IMG/VR virus record: IMGVR_UViG_3300030380_004558
Span: 7,597-45,319 of that record
Reading direction: 5' to 3' (one strand)
Length of the DNA stretch: 37,723 bases
From: a virus
Positions 23,228-31,400 of this stretch are shown piece by piece. The notes below the pieces were generated by a model. That model was not told the origin of the DNA. It did no database searches and worked only from the letters and a program-made list of their open reading frames with translations. A program made the translations under genes and the position numbers. The first letter of the stretch is position 1, and every line of letters starts with the position of its first letter.

Positions 23228-24010
23228 TTAAGATACTGCTGTTTGTCCTCCACTAAATGCTGATATATCTCCACCAAAAATAGGATTGAACAGATCATTT
23301 ATTTGGTTTGCAGGGTTGATTTGTTCTAACAATGCATTTTCGTTTATAGTGTCCATAGTCCTGTTTCTTATATTAACTCCAGTGTTTGGCAGGGTAGTTT
23401 TACCACCTATATTTAAATACTCAGGTATTTGTTGACCGGCTATTGAACCCATTTTTGCTATTCCTTGTAATGCGCCACTTTGTGCTGCGGCTCTGTTTTG
23501 TGCTGCTTGTTGGGCTGCAGCCGTCTGACCTTCTACTTCTTTTATATCTAAACCAACTCTAAGGTTTTGAAGCCTAGACTCTTCTTGAGCTGCTGCCCTT
23601 TGTAAACCGGAAAGCTCTTTTCCCATAGCTGCTCTTGTTTGAGCTTGTTGCGCTTGATTAAGTGCTGCTGCTCTACCGGCGGTAGCCGCTGCTCCTCTTT
23701 GCTCACCCTCTTGACCAGCTTGCAAGACTTGTGCTGCACTTGATAACGCCGCTTCTCTTTCAAGCTCATAAGGTTCTTTTTGAATAGATAAACCTTTCAT
23801 ATAGTTTACCTCTAATTTATTTCTTGCCTCAGTAAGCGCCTTATCAGCTGCATCCTCAGCCTTTTGTTGAGCTTTTTTTTGTTTAGATGCATTAGATAAA
23901 TTTACTGCTGTTCCTGCGGCTGATGCCGCAAAAGCTGCTCCTGAAGCTATTGTTCCTGCAGTTATTGCAGCAGTGCCTGCAGTTATTGCTGTTCCTGTTA
24001 TTATTGCCAT
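23228..24010 (-). CDS. Internal virion protein (gp14-like)
   Basis: 260 residues. A small-residue hydrophobic N-terminus (TAGTAAITAGTIASGAAFA, about 7-35) looks membrane-inserting. Residues 40-195 form an Ala/Gln/Glu-rich coiled coil (AAAQQAAQNRAAAQ). This composition is typical of podovirus internal protein gp14, thought to form the outer-membrane pore during DNA ejection. Starts one base after the acetyltransferase gene. Assignment rests on composition and order. Confidence 0.65.
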   Translation of the reverse strand: MAIITGTAITAGTAAITAGTIASGAAFAASAAGTAVNLSNASKQKKAQQKAEDAADKALTEARNKLEVNYMKGLSIQKEPYELEREAALSSAAQVLQAGQEGEQRGAAATAGRAAALNQAQQAQTRAAMGKELSGLQRAAAQEESRLQNLRVGLDIKEVEGQTAAAQQAAQNRAAAQSGALQGIAKMGSIAGQQIPEYLNIGGKTTLPNTGVNIRNRTMDTINENALLEQINPANQINDLFNPIFGGDISAFSGGQTAVS

Positions 24011-24011
24011 A

Positions 24012-24422
24012 TTAAAACGATTTAATCATTTCTTGCGTATATGTGTCTCCCTTGATATAACCTAACCTCTCGTATGTTTTTACAAGACCGTCATGTTTTA
24101 TAAGGGCATATGTGTATTTGTTTCCATTGTTTTTACAAGTATTAGTGAGGGACTCTACCAGCATTTGCACAGCTTGGTGCTTTCTTTTTTTCTTTGTGTA
24201 TTTTTTATTTGATATTATCCAGTCCACCCAGGCCACTTTTGAATTTGTTATATATATAAACCCTGCACAAACAGGGGTGTCATTATCTAATACTATTAAA
24301 CCGCCTTCTCCATCATCTGGCAAAAAATCTTTTGCCGGAGGCTCCCATCCCCAGTCTTCCCACCAACCCACAAGTATATCCTTGTAGTCGGTAGAATTTA
24401 GTTTACGAATATTAAATTCCAT
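24012..24422 (-). CDS. GNAT-family N-acetyltransferase
   Basis: 136 residues with a GNAT layout: N-terminal strand-helix (NIRKLNSTDYKDI), central strands (GLIVLDNDTPVCAGFIYI, then VAWVDWIISNK), a basic acetyl-CoA-binding loop region (KYTKKKRKHQAVQMLVESL, in place of the usual R/Q-x-x-G-x-G/A), and a C-terminal 'YERLGY' strand. Such genes commonly lie beside phage internal proteins. The substrate is unknown. A TATCTTTG box lies just upstream. Confidence 0.75.
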   Translation of the reverse strand: MEFNIRKLNSTDYKDILVGWWEDWGWEPPAKDFLPDDGEGGLIVLDNDTPVCAGFIYITNSKVAWVDWIISNKKYTKKKRKHQAVQMLVESLTNTCKNNGNKYTYALIKHDGLVKTYERLGYIKGDTYTQEMIKSF

Positions 24423-24429
24423 ACTCTAA

Positions 24430-24437
24430 CAAAGATA
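24430..24437 (-). promoter_or_regulatory. -7 promoter box before the acetyltransferase gene
   Basis: TATCTTTG is an exact TAnnTTTG match seven bases upstream of the ATG at 24422, implying a very short or absent leader. No TTG at -33. Confidence 0.45.
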
Positions 24438-24444
24438 CTAATTT

Positions 24445-25266
24445 TTACGGATAGCTTTTCATTATCTGAGACTCCACCGCAAAGAGCTCGGCTCGCCCTG
24501 GCCCAATGTTTTCTAAAGTCATTAACGCATAGTGTCCAAGGATCCCATGAGACTCGGCTATTGAGTTTTTTAACGCCATCATTAAAGGCGTATTAGTAGT
24601 AGGGTTAGTAGCTCCAGATATTGTACTGTCTACTGTAATAGATGTTGCGTCTTTTGTAGTAATTACACCAGCTAATGCAGGAGAGTTTGTAAACTCATTA
24701 ATGTAATATAAATAGTCTCCAATACTTATTATAGAGTCAATAGGCACAACAAAAGAAAATACCCTAGGATTAGTCATTGTAAACCCAGTGGTCTTACCAA
24801 TTCCATTTACAGATCTAAAATCAAAATCTGCTAGAGTTGAAGGGGATTGTGAAGTGTTTTTTATAGCCGCATAATAAGCTCCTTCCTTTAGCTCAAACCA
24901 CGTATTATTAATAAACGCTTGATTGTTCATGTCAGTATTTAGACTTATATTCCAAGGCGAGTCTGCCTCTAGTGCTATGGTTTTAAATAGCTTATTATTT
25001 AACGGAGAGTCGTTTATAACTGTAGTCATTTTACTGTTGTATTGTACTCCATAAAAATTATTCCGAGACGAATTAGTATTATGTCTATATAAATTCCCGC
25101 CTGAAAAAGTATAAAAGTAATTATTCATACCCACCATATAGTCAGGATTGTATGAGTAAAAAGACGGCCACCCTTTCACACCATTACTATAGGTAAGAGT
25201 GTAAAGCTCTCCATCAGGTATCTGAGGAGTAGCAATTGGGTTAGGAGAAGAAGGAATTTGTGCCAA
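24445..25266 (-). CDS. Putative tail appendage protein (273 aa)
   Basis: No family recognised. Beta-rich, Asn/Ser/Thr/Tyr-rich, as phage fibre or receptor-binding proteins are. Location among the tail genes supports this. The first in-frame start codon is a TTG at 25266 (LeuAlaGln...), since a stop lies just upstream and the next ATG is about 40 codons in. An exact TATATTTG box lies 20 bases before that TTG. Confidence 0.6.
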   Translation of the reverse strand: MAQIPSSPNPIATPQIPDGELYTLTYSNGVKGWPSFYSYNPDYMVGMNNYFYTFSGGNLYRHNTNSSRNNFYGVQYNSKMTTVINDSPLNNKLFKTIALEADSPWNISLNTDMNNQAFINNTWFELKEGAYYAAIKNTSQSPSTLADFDFRSVNGIGKTTGFTMTNPRVFSFVVPIDSIISIGDYLYYINEFTNSPALAGVITTKDATSITVDSTISGATNPTTNTPLMMALKNSIAESHGILGHYALMTLENIGPGRAELFAVESQIMKSYP

Positions 25267-25286
25267 AACTATTTATTTTTATAAGA

Positions 25287-25294
25287 CAAATATA
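25287..25294 (-). promoter_or_regulatory. -7 promoter box before the 273-aa appendage gene
   Basis: TATATTTG on the minus strand, exact TAnnTTTG, 20 bases before the TTG start at 25266. No clear -33 element. Confidence 0.45.
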
Positions 25295-25310
25295 CAAAAA
25301 TATAAACCAG

Positions 25311-25835
25311 CTATGGAATTGGAGTGGCTGTTGGAGTTGGAGTTGGAGGCACGGGAGTTGGAGTTGGAGTTAATGTAGGAACAAACGTAGGTGTCGGGGT
25401 GGGTGTTATTTGTGTACCTCCAATACATATTTGTCCCGAGCCTTTGGTTCGTCCCGTCTCATCATTAATAACAAGCTGAAAAGTCAACACTGTATAATCA
25501 CCACTAGGCATAGGTGTCACTGGATTTGACGGAAAAAAAGCTTGAGTTGGCCCAAAGCTATGAGCTGGAGTCATTATTTCTGCAGGGTAAAATCTAACAT
25601 ACTCATTACCTAAAGAATCTAATATAACACCCACGGCTATTACTTGACCTGAACCACTTAGCCAGTTGCTTCTTATATAAGGACTCAGCCCTGCAGTAAG
25701 AGTTAAGTTGTTAGGAAGTGATATTATTTCTCTATTAGCAACGTTATAAGTGACTCCATCTCCACCTAAATATTGTGTAATTACAGGAGCTGATGATCCA
25801 GTTCTAACTTCAGCTGTACATGTGATGTAACTCAT
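25311..25835 (-). CDS. Virion appendage protein with Thr-Pro repeat tail (174 aa)
   Basis: The first about 140 residues form a beta-rich domain with no recognised family. The final about 32 residues are nearly all Thr and Pro (TPTPTPTFVPTLTPTPTPVP and further TPTPT). At DNA level this is a degenerate GGAGTT tandem repeat (about 25320-25400 on the plus strand), able to change length by slippage. Such Pro/Thr tails are extended stalks and typical O-glycosylation targets. A GlcNAc-type glycosyltransferase is encoded just upstream in the same transcript direction. Confidence 0.65.
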   Translation of the reverse strand: MSYITCTAEVRTGSSAPVITQYLGGDGVTYNVANREIISLPNNLTLTAGLSPYIRSNWLSGSGQVIAVGVILDSLGNEYVRFYPAEIMTPAHSFGPTQAFFPSNPVTPMPSGDYTVLTFQLVINDETGRTKGSGQICIGGTQITPTPTPTFVPTLTPTPTPVPPTPTPTATPIP

Positions 25836-25840
25836 AAATG

Positions 25841-25848
25841 CAAATTTA
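25841..25848 (-). promoter_or_regulatory. -7 promoter box before the Thr-Pro protein gene
   Basis: TAAATTTG, exact TAnnTTTG, five bases upstream of the ATG at 25835, implying a nearly leaderless transcript if used. No -33 TTG. Confidence 0.4.
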
Positions 25849-25865
25849 CAATTTTTTTGCTTTGT

Positions 25866-27089
25866 TTATTTTACCTCTCCCTCTATTTGATTTACCCACC
25901 CTTTGGATTTGCTGTAGGGCCACACAATATATTTCTTAGGATATTTGCCGATATACTCTGTGTCTATAATAATTTCTTTTACCCCTTTCCAGTGCTTTAT
26001 TTGTTTTGGCAGTAAATCGTTTCTATGGATTTCTTTGTTGTTTTCATCTTGATATATTACCGCAACAAAAGAATAATCATTTTCCATTAAGCTTTTTGGC
26101 GACAGCATAACTTTATGTCTTACAAGTTTATGATAAACTTCTGATCTAACTCCCGGTGGCTTATTATCTAAAGTAGATTGTTGAACAGATCGTTCTTTAA
26201 AATTAATTCCTGCAAACATTTGATACCATGACAAAGATGAGATAGGCCCTAAATCATAACCTTTTAATGCGCGCTTTGCACAAGGAGAACACTTTTGATT
26301 ATCAATTTGTAATAAATTTCTTACTCGTGTTTTAGATGCTTGATCCATTTTATCCCACTGCACATTATCATCCCAATGTTTGGCGCGTCCTTCTCGTGTG
26401 TATTCATGCCATGCTATGATAGTATTAGGATGAAACATTTCGTAGCCCCAACTAGTAGCCCTTACTGCTATACTTATTTCTTCACCATGAAAATACAATA
26501 AAGGATCATGAGGGACTTCTCTACAAAACCCCCCTATAGTAAATGCAAAATGTCCAGAATAAAACCTAGCCGGAATTGGTTGTTTGGTATTTTTCTTGAG
26601 GTGATAAGGGATAAATAAAGCCATACCATCTGGAGAAAATCTATCAAACGACATTCCCCATGGGACTTTCGATCTGTGTTTTGGGTCATTATTAGGGTCA
26701 TAAGAAGGTAGATAACTAGTTATAAGAGGTCTTTTAATTCCTTTCTTCCGTAGTCTAAAAAACATTTTTATACATTTATCATCCCAGTTTTTCACAAACC
26801 GATGATGAGAGTCTAGTTGTAAAGTAAAAAACTCCTTAGTGTAATGCTGTTGAATCTGATTGCGGGCCCAACAAGTTCCCAGCGATTCCTCATAAGGAAT
26901 ATCTATTATTATAAAACGAGAGTCATCTTTAAACTCTTCTAGTGTGTCCCATTTATCCTTAGAACTATGTTGATGTGCGACACATATAGTAAGTTGCTCT
27001 GGGTATTTAGCATTATTTATTAAGCTATGCAGCGTTGGTATTAACTCAGGGTCACGATAGCTAGCTATCTGAACAAATATAGAATACAT
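25866..27089 (-). CDS. GlcNAc-family glycosyltransferase
   Basis: 407 residues. The N-terminal about 270 match the GlcNAc family (Skp1 hydroxyproline N-acetylglucosaminyltransferase-like): IFVQIASYRDPELIPTL at 4-20, CWARN at 73-77, LQLDSHHRF at 90-98 (metal-binding D93-x-H95), and LYFHGEEISIAVRATSWGYEMFHP at 198-221 (catalytic-type E203/E204). These GT-A enzymes transfer a sugar from UDP-sugar. The C-terminal about 130 residues are unassigned. Its place between virion appendage genes suggests it glycosylates phage structural proteins, possibly the adjacent Thr-Pro protein. Confidence 0.87.
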   Translation of the reverse strand: MYSIFVQIASYRDPELIPTLHSLINNAKYPEQLTICVAHQHSSKDKWDTLEEFKDDSRFIIIDIPYEESLGTCWARNQIQQHYTKEFFTLQLDSHHRFVKNWDDKCIKMFFRLRKKGIKRPLITSYLPSYDPNNDPKHRSKVPWGMSFDRFSPDGMALFIPYHLKKNTKQPIPARFYSGHFAFTIGGFCREVPHDPLLYFHGEEISIAVRATSWGYEMFHPNTIIAWHEYTREGRAKHWDDNVQWDKMDQASKTRVRNLLQIDNQKCSPCAKRALKGYDLGPISSLSWYQMFAGINFKERSVQQSTLDNKPPGVRSEVYHKLVRHKVMLSPKSLMENDYSFVAVIYQDENNKEIHRNDLLPKQIKHWKGVKEIIIDTEYIGKYPKKYIVWPYSKSKGWVNQIEGEVK

Positions 27090-27108
27090 TAGATTTGATT
27101 TTATATAT

Positions 27109-27134
27109 CAAATATAATAAATATTAAACTACAA
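27109..27134 (-). promoter_or_regulatory. Promoter before the glycosyltransferase gene
   Basis: Exact -7 box TATATTTG (27109-27116) with a TTG at 27132-27134, spacer 15 bases, slightly short for the flavobacterial consensus. The ATG at 27089 is 19 bases downstream. Confidence 0.45.
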
Positions 27135-28458
27135 AAGATGGTCCTCCTGGGCCTGGCCCTTGTAAAGTACATGCTTGACAATCTGGCCCTACTTCTACAA
27201 CTAAAGTTAACGCTGGGGTAGTATTTGTAATAAAATTTGCTGGCGTGGTTGTTTGATTAATTAATTTCCAACACACCCCTCCGTATGCATCTTTTCCATC
27301 GTCTCTGTACACAAAACCAGCTCCACCATTGTTAAATAAAGGATCATTTACTGGGTTGGTTGATACTCGTAAATTATTTGTCGGTTGCCCACTTGGATCG
27401 CACGCTTGTAACATCCAATACGATTCTGTCGGACACCCAATTACCTTACCTGTAAAGCCTGGCTCTCCATCAACGACACCGTTTACGTCGATAAGTTTCA
27501 AATCAAAAATTTCTGTTTTACCTGCCAACTGAGAATCTGGCAAAAGGTTTTGATTTATTGTGAATATAGTTGCGCCTCCATCATTTGTGTTACGAGTGTA
27601 TGCCTCAAGCGCATAATGATTTTGAGTTCTAAAATAAAAGTCTGTTGAATTGTCGCTACACCTTGTTAATTGAACTACGAGTTCTGTAGTAACGTTAAAT
27701 TCTGGACAGCCTGTTTCACCTGCTAAAAGAGACAGAACTAAATCTCTCCCCCCTGGATTTTCTAATTGATCTGCAACCGAGATGTTTCCTTGAGCTGCCG
27801 TTGCCGAATCATATACATAATATTCCTCTGGTGTAGTATTGGTAGTAACAAACCTTTGATTTACTCCAGGTTTATTAGTAATAGTTCGCTCAATCCAGCC
27901 TCCTACTGGAGTCTCTCCATTAGACCCAGAACACCCATTTAATTTATAAAACATTGTAGGTATATCCGATGGTTTAGGTTCAATGGTTCCTGTTAAAACA
28001 TTTGTCACTGTTGTCCCTGACGGATTAGGAGGCATTAATCCACTTGGATTAGTAGCGTTAAAATCGTTTGATTGAGAAAATTGAAATCCAACTCCTGGGG
28101 TTGCAACTATAACAAAATTGTATGGAGCTTGATCAGGACCCGATTGAGTTACGGGTAGAGGCGCTCCACTCCCGCTATAACCAGATCCAGAAAGAGTGTA
28201 GTTAATACCTAGAGTACCAACAATATTATTTGTAACATTTTGTGTTACATCATAAATAGTTGATGTTGGAGGAGGAGGTGCAGCACAGTTTGCACAAGCA
28301 GCTTGAGGCTGCAGAACTCCGTTTATCTGCTCTCTTGACACCGCGCCATTTGAATAAAAACCATCGGCTGCTAACGTAGTTAGATCTATATCAGTATATA
28401 TAGAGGTAGCTTGCTCTAAAGATAATCCGTCCATGTAAAAAAGTGCTTCTGTTGCCAT
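27124..28458 (-). CDS. Tail fibre/appendage protein (444 aa)
   Basis: The N-terminal about 60 residues (LEQATSIYTDIDLTTLAADGFYSNGAVSREQINGVLQP) form a motif shared by putative tail appendage proteins of marine phages, probably the virion anchor. A CANC + polyproline segment follows (AACANCAAPPPP), then beta-rich Gly/Thr/Asn repeats and a cysteine-containing C-terminus (CQACTLQGPGPGG). It follows the nozzle protein gene by 11 bases, as expected for a fibre attached to the tail. Family name uncertain. Confidence 0.65.
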   Translation of the reverse strand: MATEALFYMDGLSLEQATSIYTDIDLTTLAADGFYSNGAVSREQINGVLQPQAACANCAAPPPPTSTIYDVTQNVTNNIVGTLGINYTLSGSGYSGSGAPLPVTQSGPDQAPYNFVIVATPGVGFQFSQSNDFNATNPSGLMPPNPSGTTVTNVLTGTIEPKPSDIPTMFYKLNGCSGSNGETPVGGWIERTITNKPGVNQRFVTTNTTPEEYYVYDSATAAQGNISVADQLENPGGRDLVLSLLAGETGCPEFNVTTELVVQLTRCSDNSTDFYFRTQNHYALEAYTRNTNDGGATIFTINQNLLPDSQLAGKTEIFDLKLIDVNGVVDGEPGFTGKVIGCPTESYWMLQACDPSGQPTNNLRVSTNPVNDPLFNNGGAGFVYRDDGKDAYGGVCWKLINQTTTPANFITNTTPALTLVVEVGPDCQACTLQGPGPGGPSFVV

Positions 28459-28469
28459 GTTGTTTTATA

Positions 28470-31400
28470 TTAAGTTGGACAATTAATTCTTAAATCCCAT
28501 TCGGTGCTGGATGTCGGAGCATAGACTTTAATAGTACACGTTGTCGTTGCTGTTGTTTTTTGAAAGCTAGTTGAAAACCACTTACCTATAAATCCAGGCA
28601 CACATCCGCCATTTGGTATAGTGGGTAAGGGAGCAGCGCCATTAGGGGCATATGCATTGCCAGCATAAGGACCATTAGGTTCTACATAGAATGTACCGGT
28701 TGCAGGATTTATAGATTTTAAATTATTATGAAGCTGCCTCAAAAGACCATCTGAAAAGTCTCCTAAATATTGAGTGTCAACAACTACTGCTCCATCAAAT
28801 TCCACAATAAGCCTGTCTGGAACTTGTTTTACATTAAATTCTATATTTACAATCCCTGTGCCTGAGCCTAAAGTGTACGTTTGTTCATCTGGATACGCAA
28901 CTCCACCAGAAAACGCTGAAGCGCTGCCGCAAGGCGTGGTAGGAGTCAAGGGAACACATCCACAACAAGCATTGAACGCAGTAGTATTATTGCATAACGT
29001 TGCCGCAATAATGTTTCTATAATCCCATATCAAATACAAATTGTCATCATCCTTTGTCATAGTTGGCATAGTAAAAGTGGCATAATTAGTTGTGCCGTCT
29101 GTTATTATAGGGGAGGCCTCTGCAGAAGCGGCGACTAAGGAATTTATATCTGTGACGTTATTATTATATACAGTTGCGCTTCTTAAAAAACGCAACTTAT
29201 TAGAGCCTTGATTAAAATCATAAGTGTCCGTTGAAAACTTATTACTTATTATGCTTACGATTGCGCCTTCATCTGGAACAGTATTAGACCCTAAAGATCC
29301 TTTTAGGGTTTGATATTGCGATATTATAGTCCCAGATCCCTCATTAAATTGAACTAAATTACTTTGTGTTGGGGAAGAAAATACATTGTCTGTCCATCGA
29401 TATTCATTATGTATTGTTTGTGTTGCACTAGAGTTGCTAGTTAAGGCAATATTATAAACAGTAATTAAACTTTCTACAGGACAACTTACCGTAACCTCCG
29501 CTGAATCTGCCACTAAAGCAGAGGTGCTTGCTTCGATAGTCACTTCTGTTTCCTCTATACTATTTTTCGGTATAGTAAAACTTCCGCTTACATAAACTAA
29601 ACCACTTGAAAACTTAACCCCATTATAATATGCATTAAATGTATAACCAACTCCAGTGTTTGTTCTCTCAGTAACAATTGGTGAAACACCAGCTTCTGTT
29701 TCTATTTCTTCTAAACCTCCGGCAGGAGTATTTGGCTCTGTAATAATATCATCTTGCGAGGCATTAGGGATAATATAAGAAACAGTTACTTGACCTACTT
29801 CTTGACCCACATCGACACAATATAAATTTCTTTTACCTGGCTCTATTAAAAGATTTTCTGACACATCACACGATAGGCAAGATGTAAAATCAAATGTGTT
29901 CTGTAGATTTTTAGCTAGTACAAATTCATTCATGTAAGGGTCATAACCTCCAAGTTTTTGTGTTCCTAAAGAATCAATAAAGAAATCTCTAAACCAACCT
30001 CTCATTCCTTGCTCTGATATAACAGTAAGCTCCTCCATTCCTGCAGCTCCTCCTCTTAATCTTATAACTGCACCTCTTTTTGCGTCTACAAAATATTTAT
30101 CAAATCCCCAAACTGCAAAACTCTCAGGGTTATTACTAATTCCATACTCCTCATCTCTAGAGATTTGAACTCCTAAAACATTAGGAACACTTACTAAAGT
30201 TCCTCCGCCTGAAGCATCAGTTAATAAATCCTTACCTACAGGTACGTAAGAGATTTTATCTTCTTGAAGCGTTAAAATATCAGTTCTTCTTGCGTATAAT
30301 TTTCTAATTGGACCAAATGAATCTTCTAAGGGGCTAAAGTTTGCAAGCCCTAAATTAAATTCATTTAGTTTATTTACATTACTCTCATCATTAAACACCC
30401 CGCTGTAAGTTAAATCAGCAAAACGATGAGCTTCTTTAAATATCTGAGACGATGTAGTTGTTGTTCTGTTACCAAAATTCATTGGCTTACCTGTAATAGA
30501 GTCTCTAATTTTATAACTTTCAATACCGTTTCCAAAAGCTATACAATTATAAAACCCTGTATCAATAATGGCATCTTGGCCTGTAACTAAAGCGGAATTA
30601 TTAAAATCTATAACTTGATTTTGTCTATTCCCCACGTGTTGTCCAAATGCATCTATAGGAAATGATAGGTCATTTTCATACCATACATCTGGCAATGCAT
30701 CAAGAGGTTGAGTTTCAAAAACTATATTAGTGCTAGTTCTAATTACTTGTATATCCACTTCTAAACCACCTGTTCTTGATGCGCAACTTCGATCTCCTGT
30801 TACTCCTAAAAAAGTCTCACCAGTAGCACTCCCCCCGCTAGAGCTTTCAAAAAACTGAAAAAAGAATTTTGCATTAGCTTGAGATCCAGCAGGCCAGTCT
30901 GAATTATTAGGTGTGGCTGTTGTAATAGGAACTATAGCTGAGTTATAAATTATTTCTCCTTGGAACTCTCCAGCTTCATGACCACATATAAAATTTGAGT
31001 TGGTTTGAATTAATCCTGTAGTTGCAGTTCCAAGCCCTTCGCTGTCAAAAAATTCTTTAAAATTTGCATAATTATTTTTTGCTATAATTGTTTGTTCATA
31101 TCTCCAAACTCTTCTTTCGCATCTTTGCGAACATTCTGCTCTACCGTTTCTAATTCCTTCTATGGTAATTTTAACTTGACTTGCCGCTGGTATATCGTAG
31201 TCTATGTATTGAGATGTCCCAGTACCCCCTGGATTTTCTATGCTTACTGGATAATATATTTTAGGATAGCGATCAGCACCACTAACTGATTGAGTTATAT
31301 TTCCGTAACTAATAACACTTCCCAAACTATCACCAGATTCAACAGCAAAATTATTGGGAATCATTTTCATATAGGTTCCAGCTGGGGCTTTTATCTTGTC

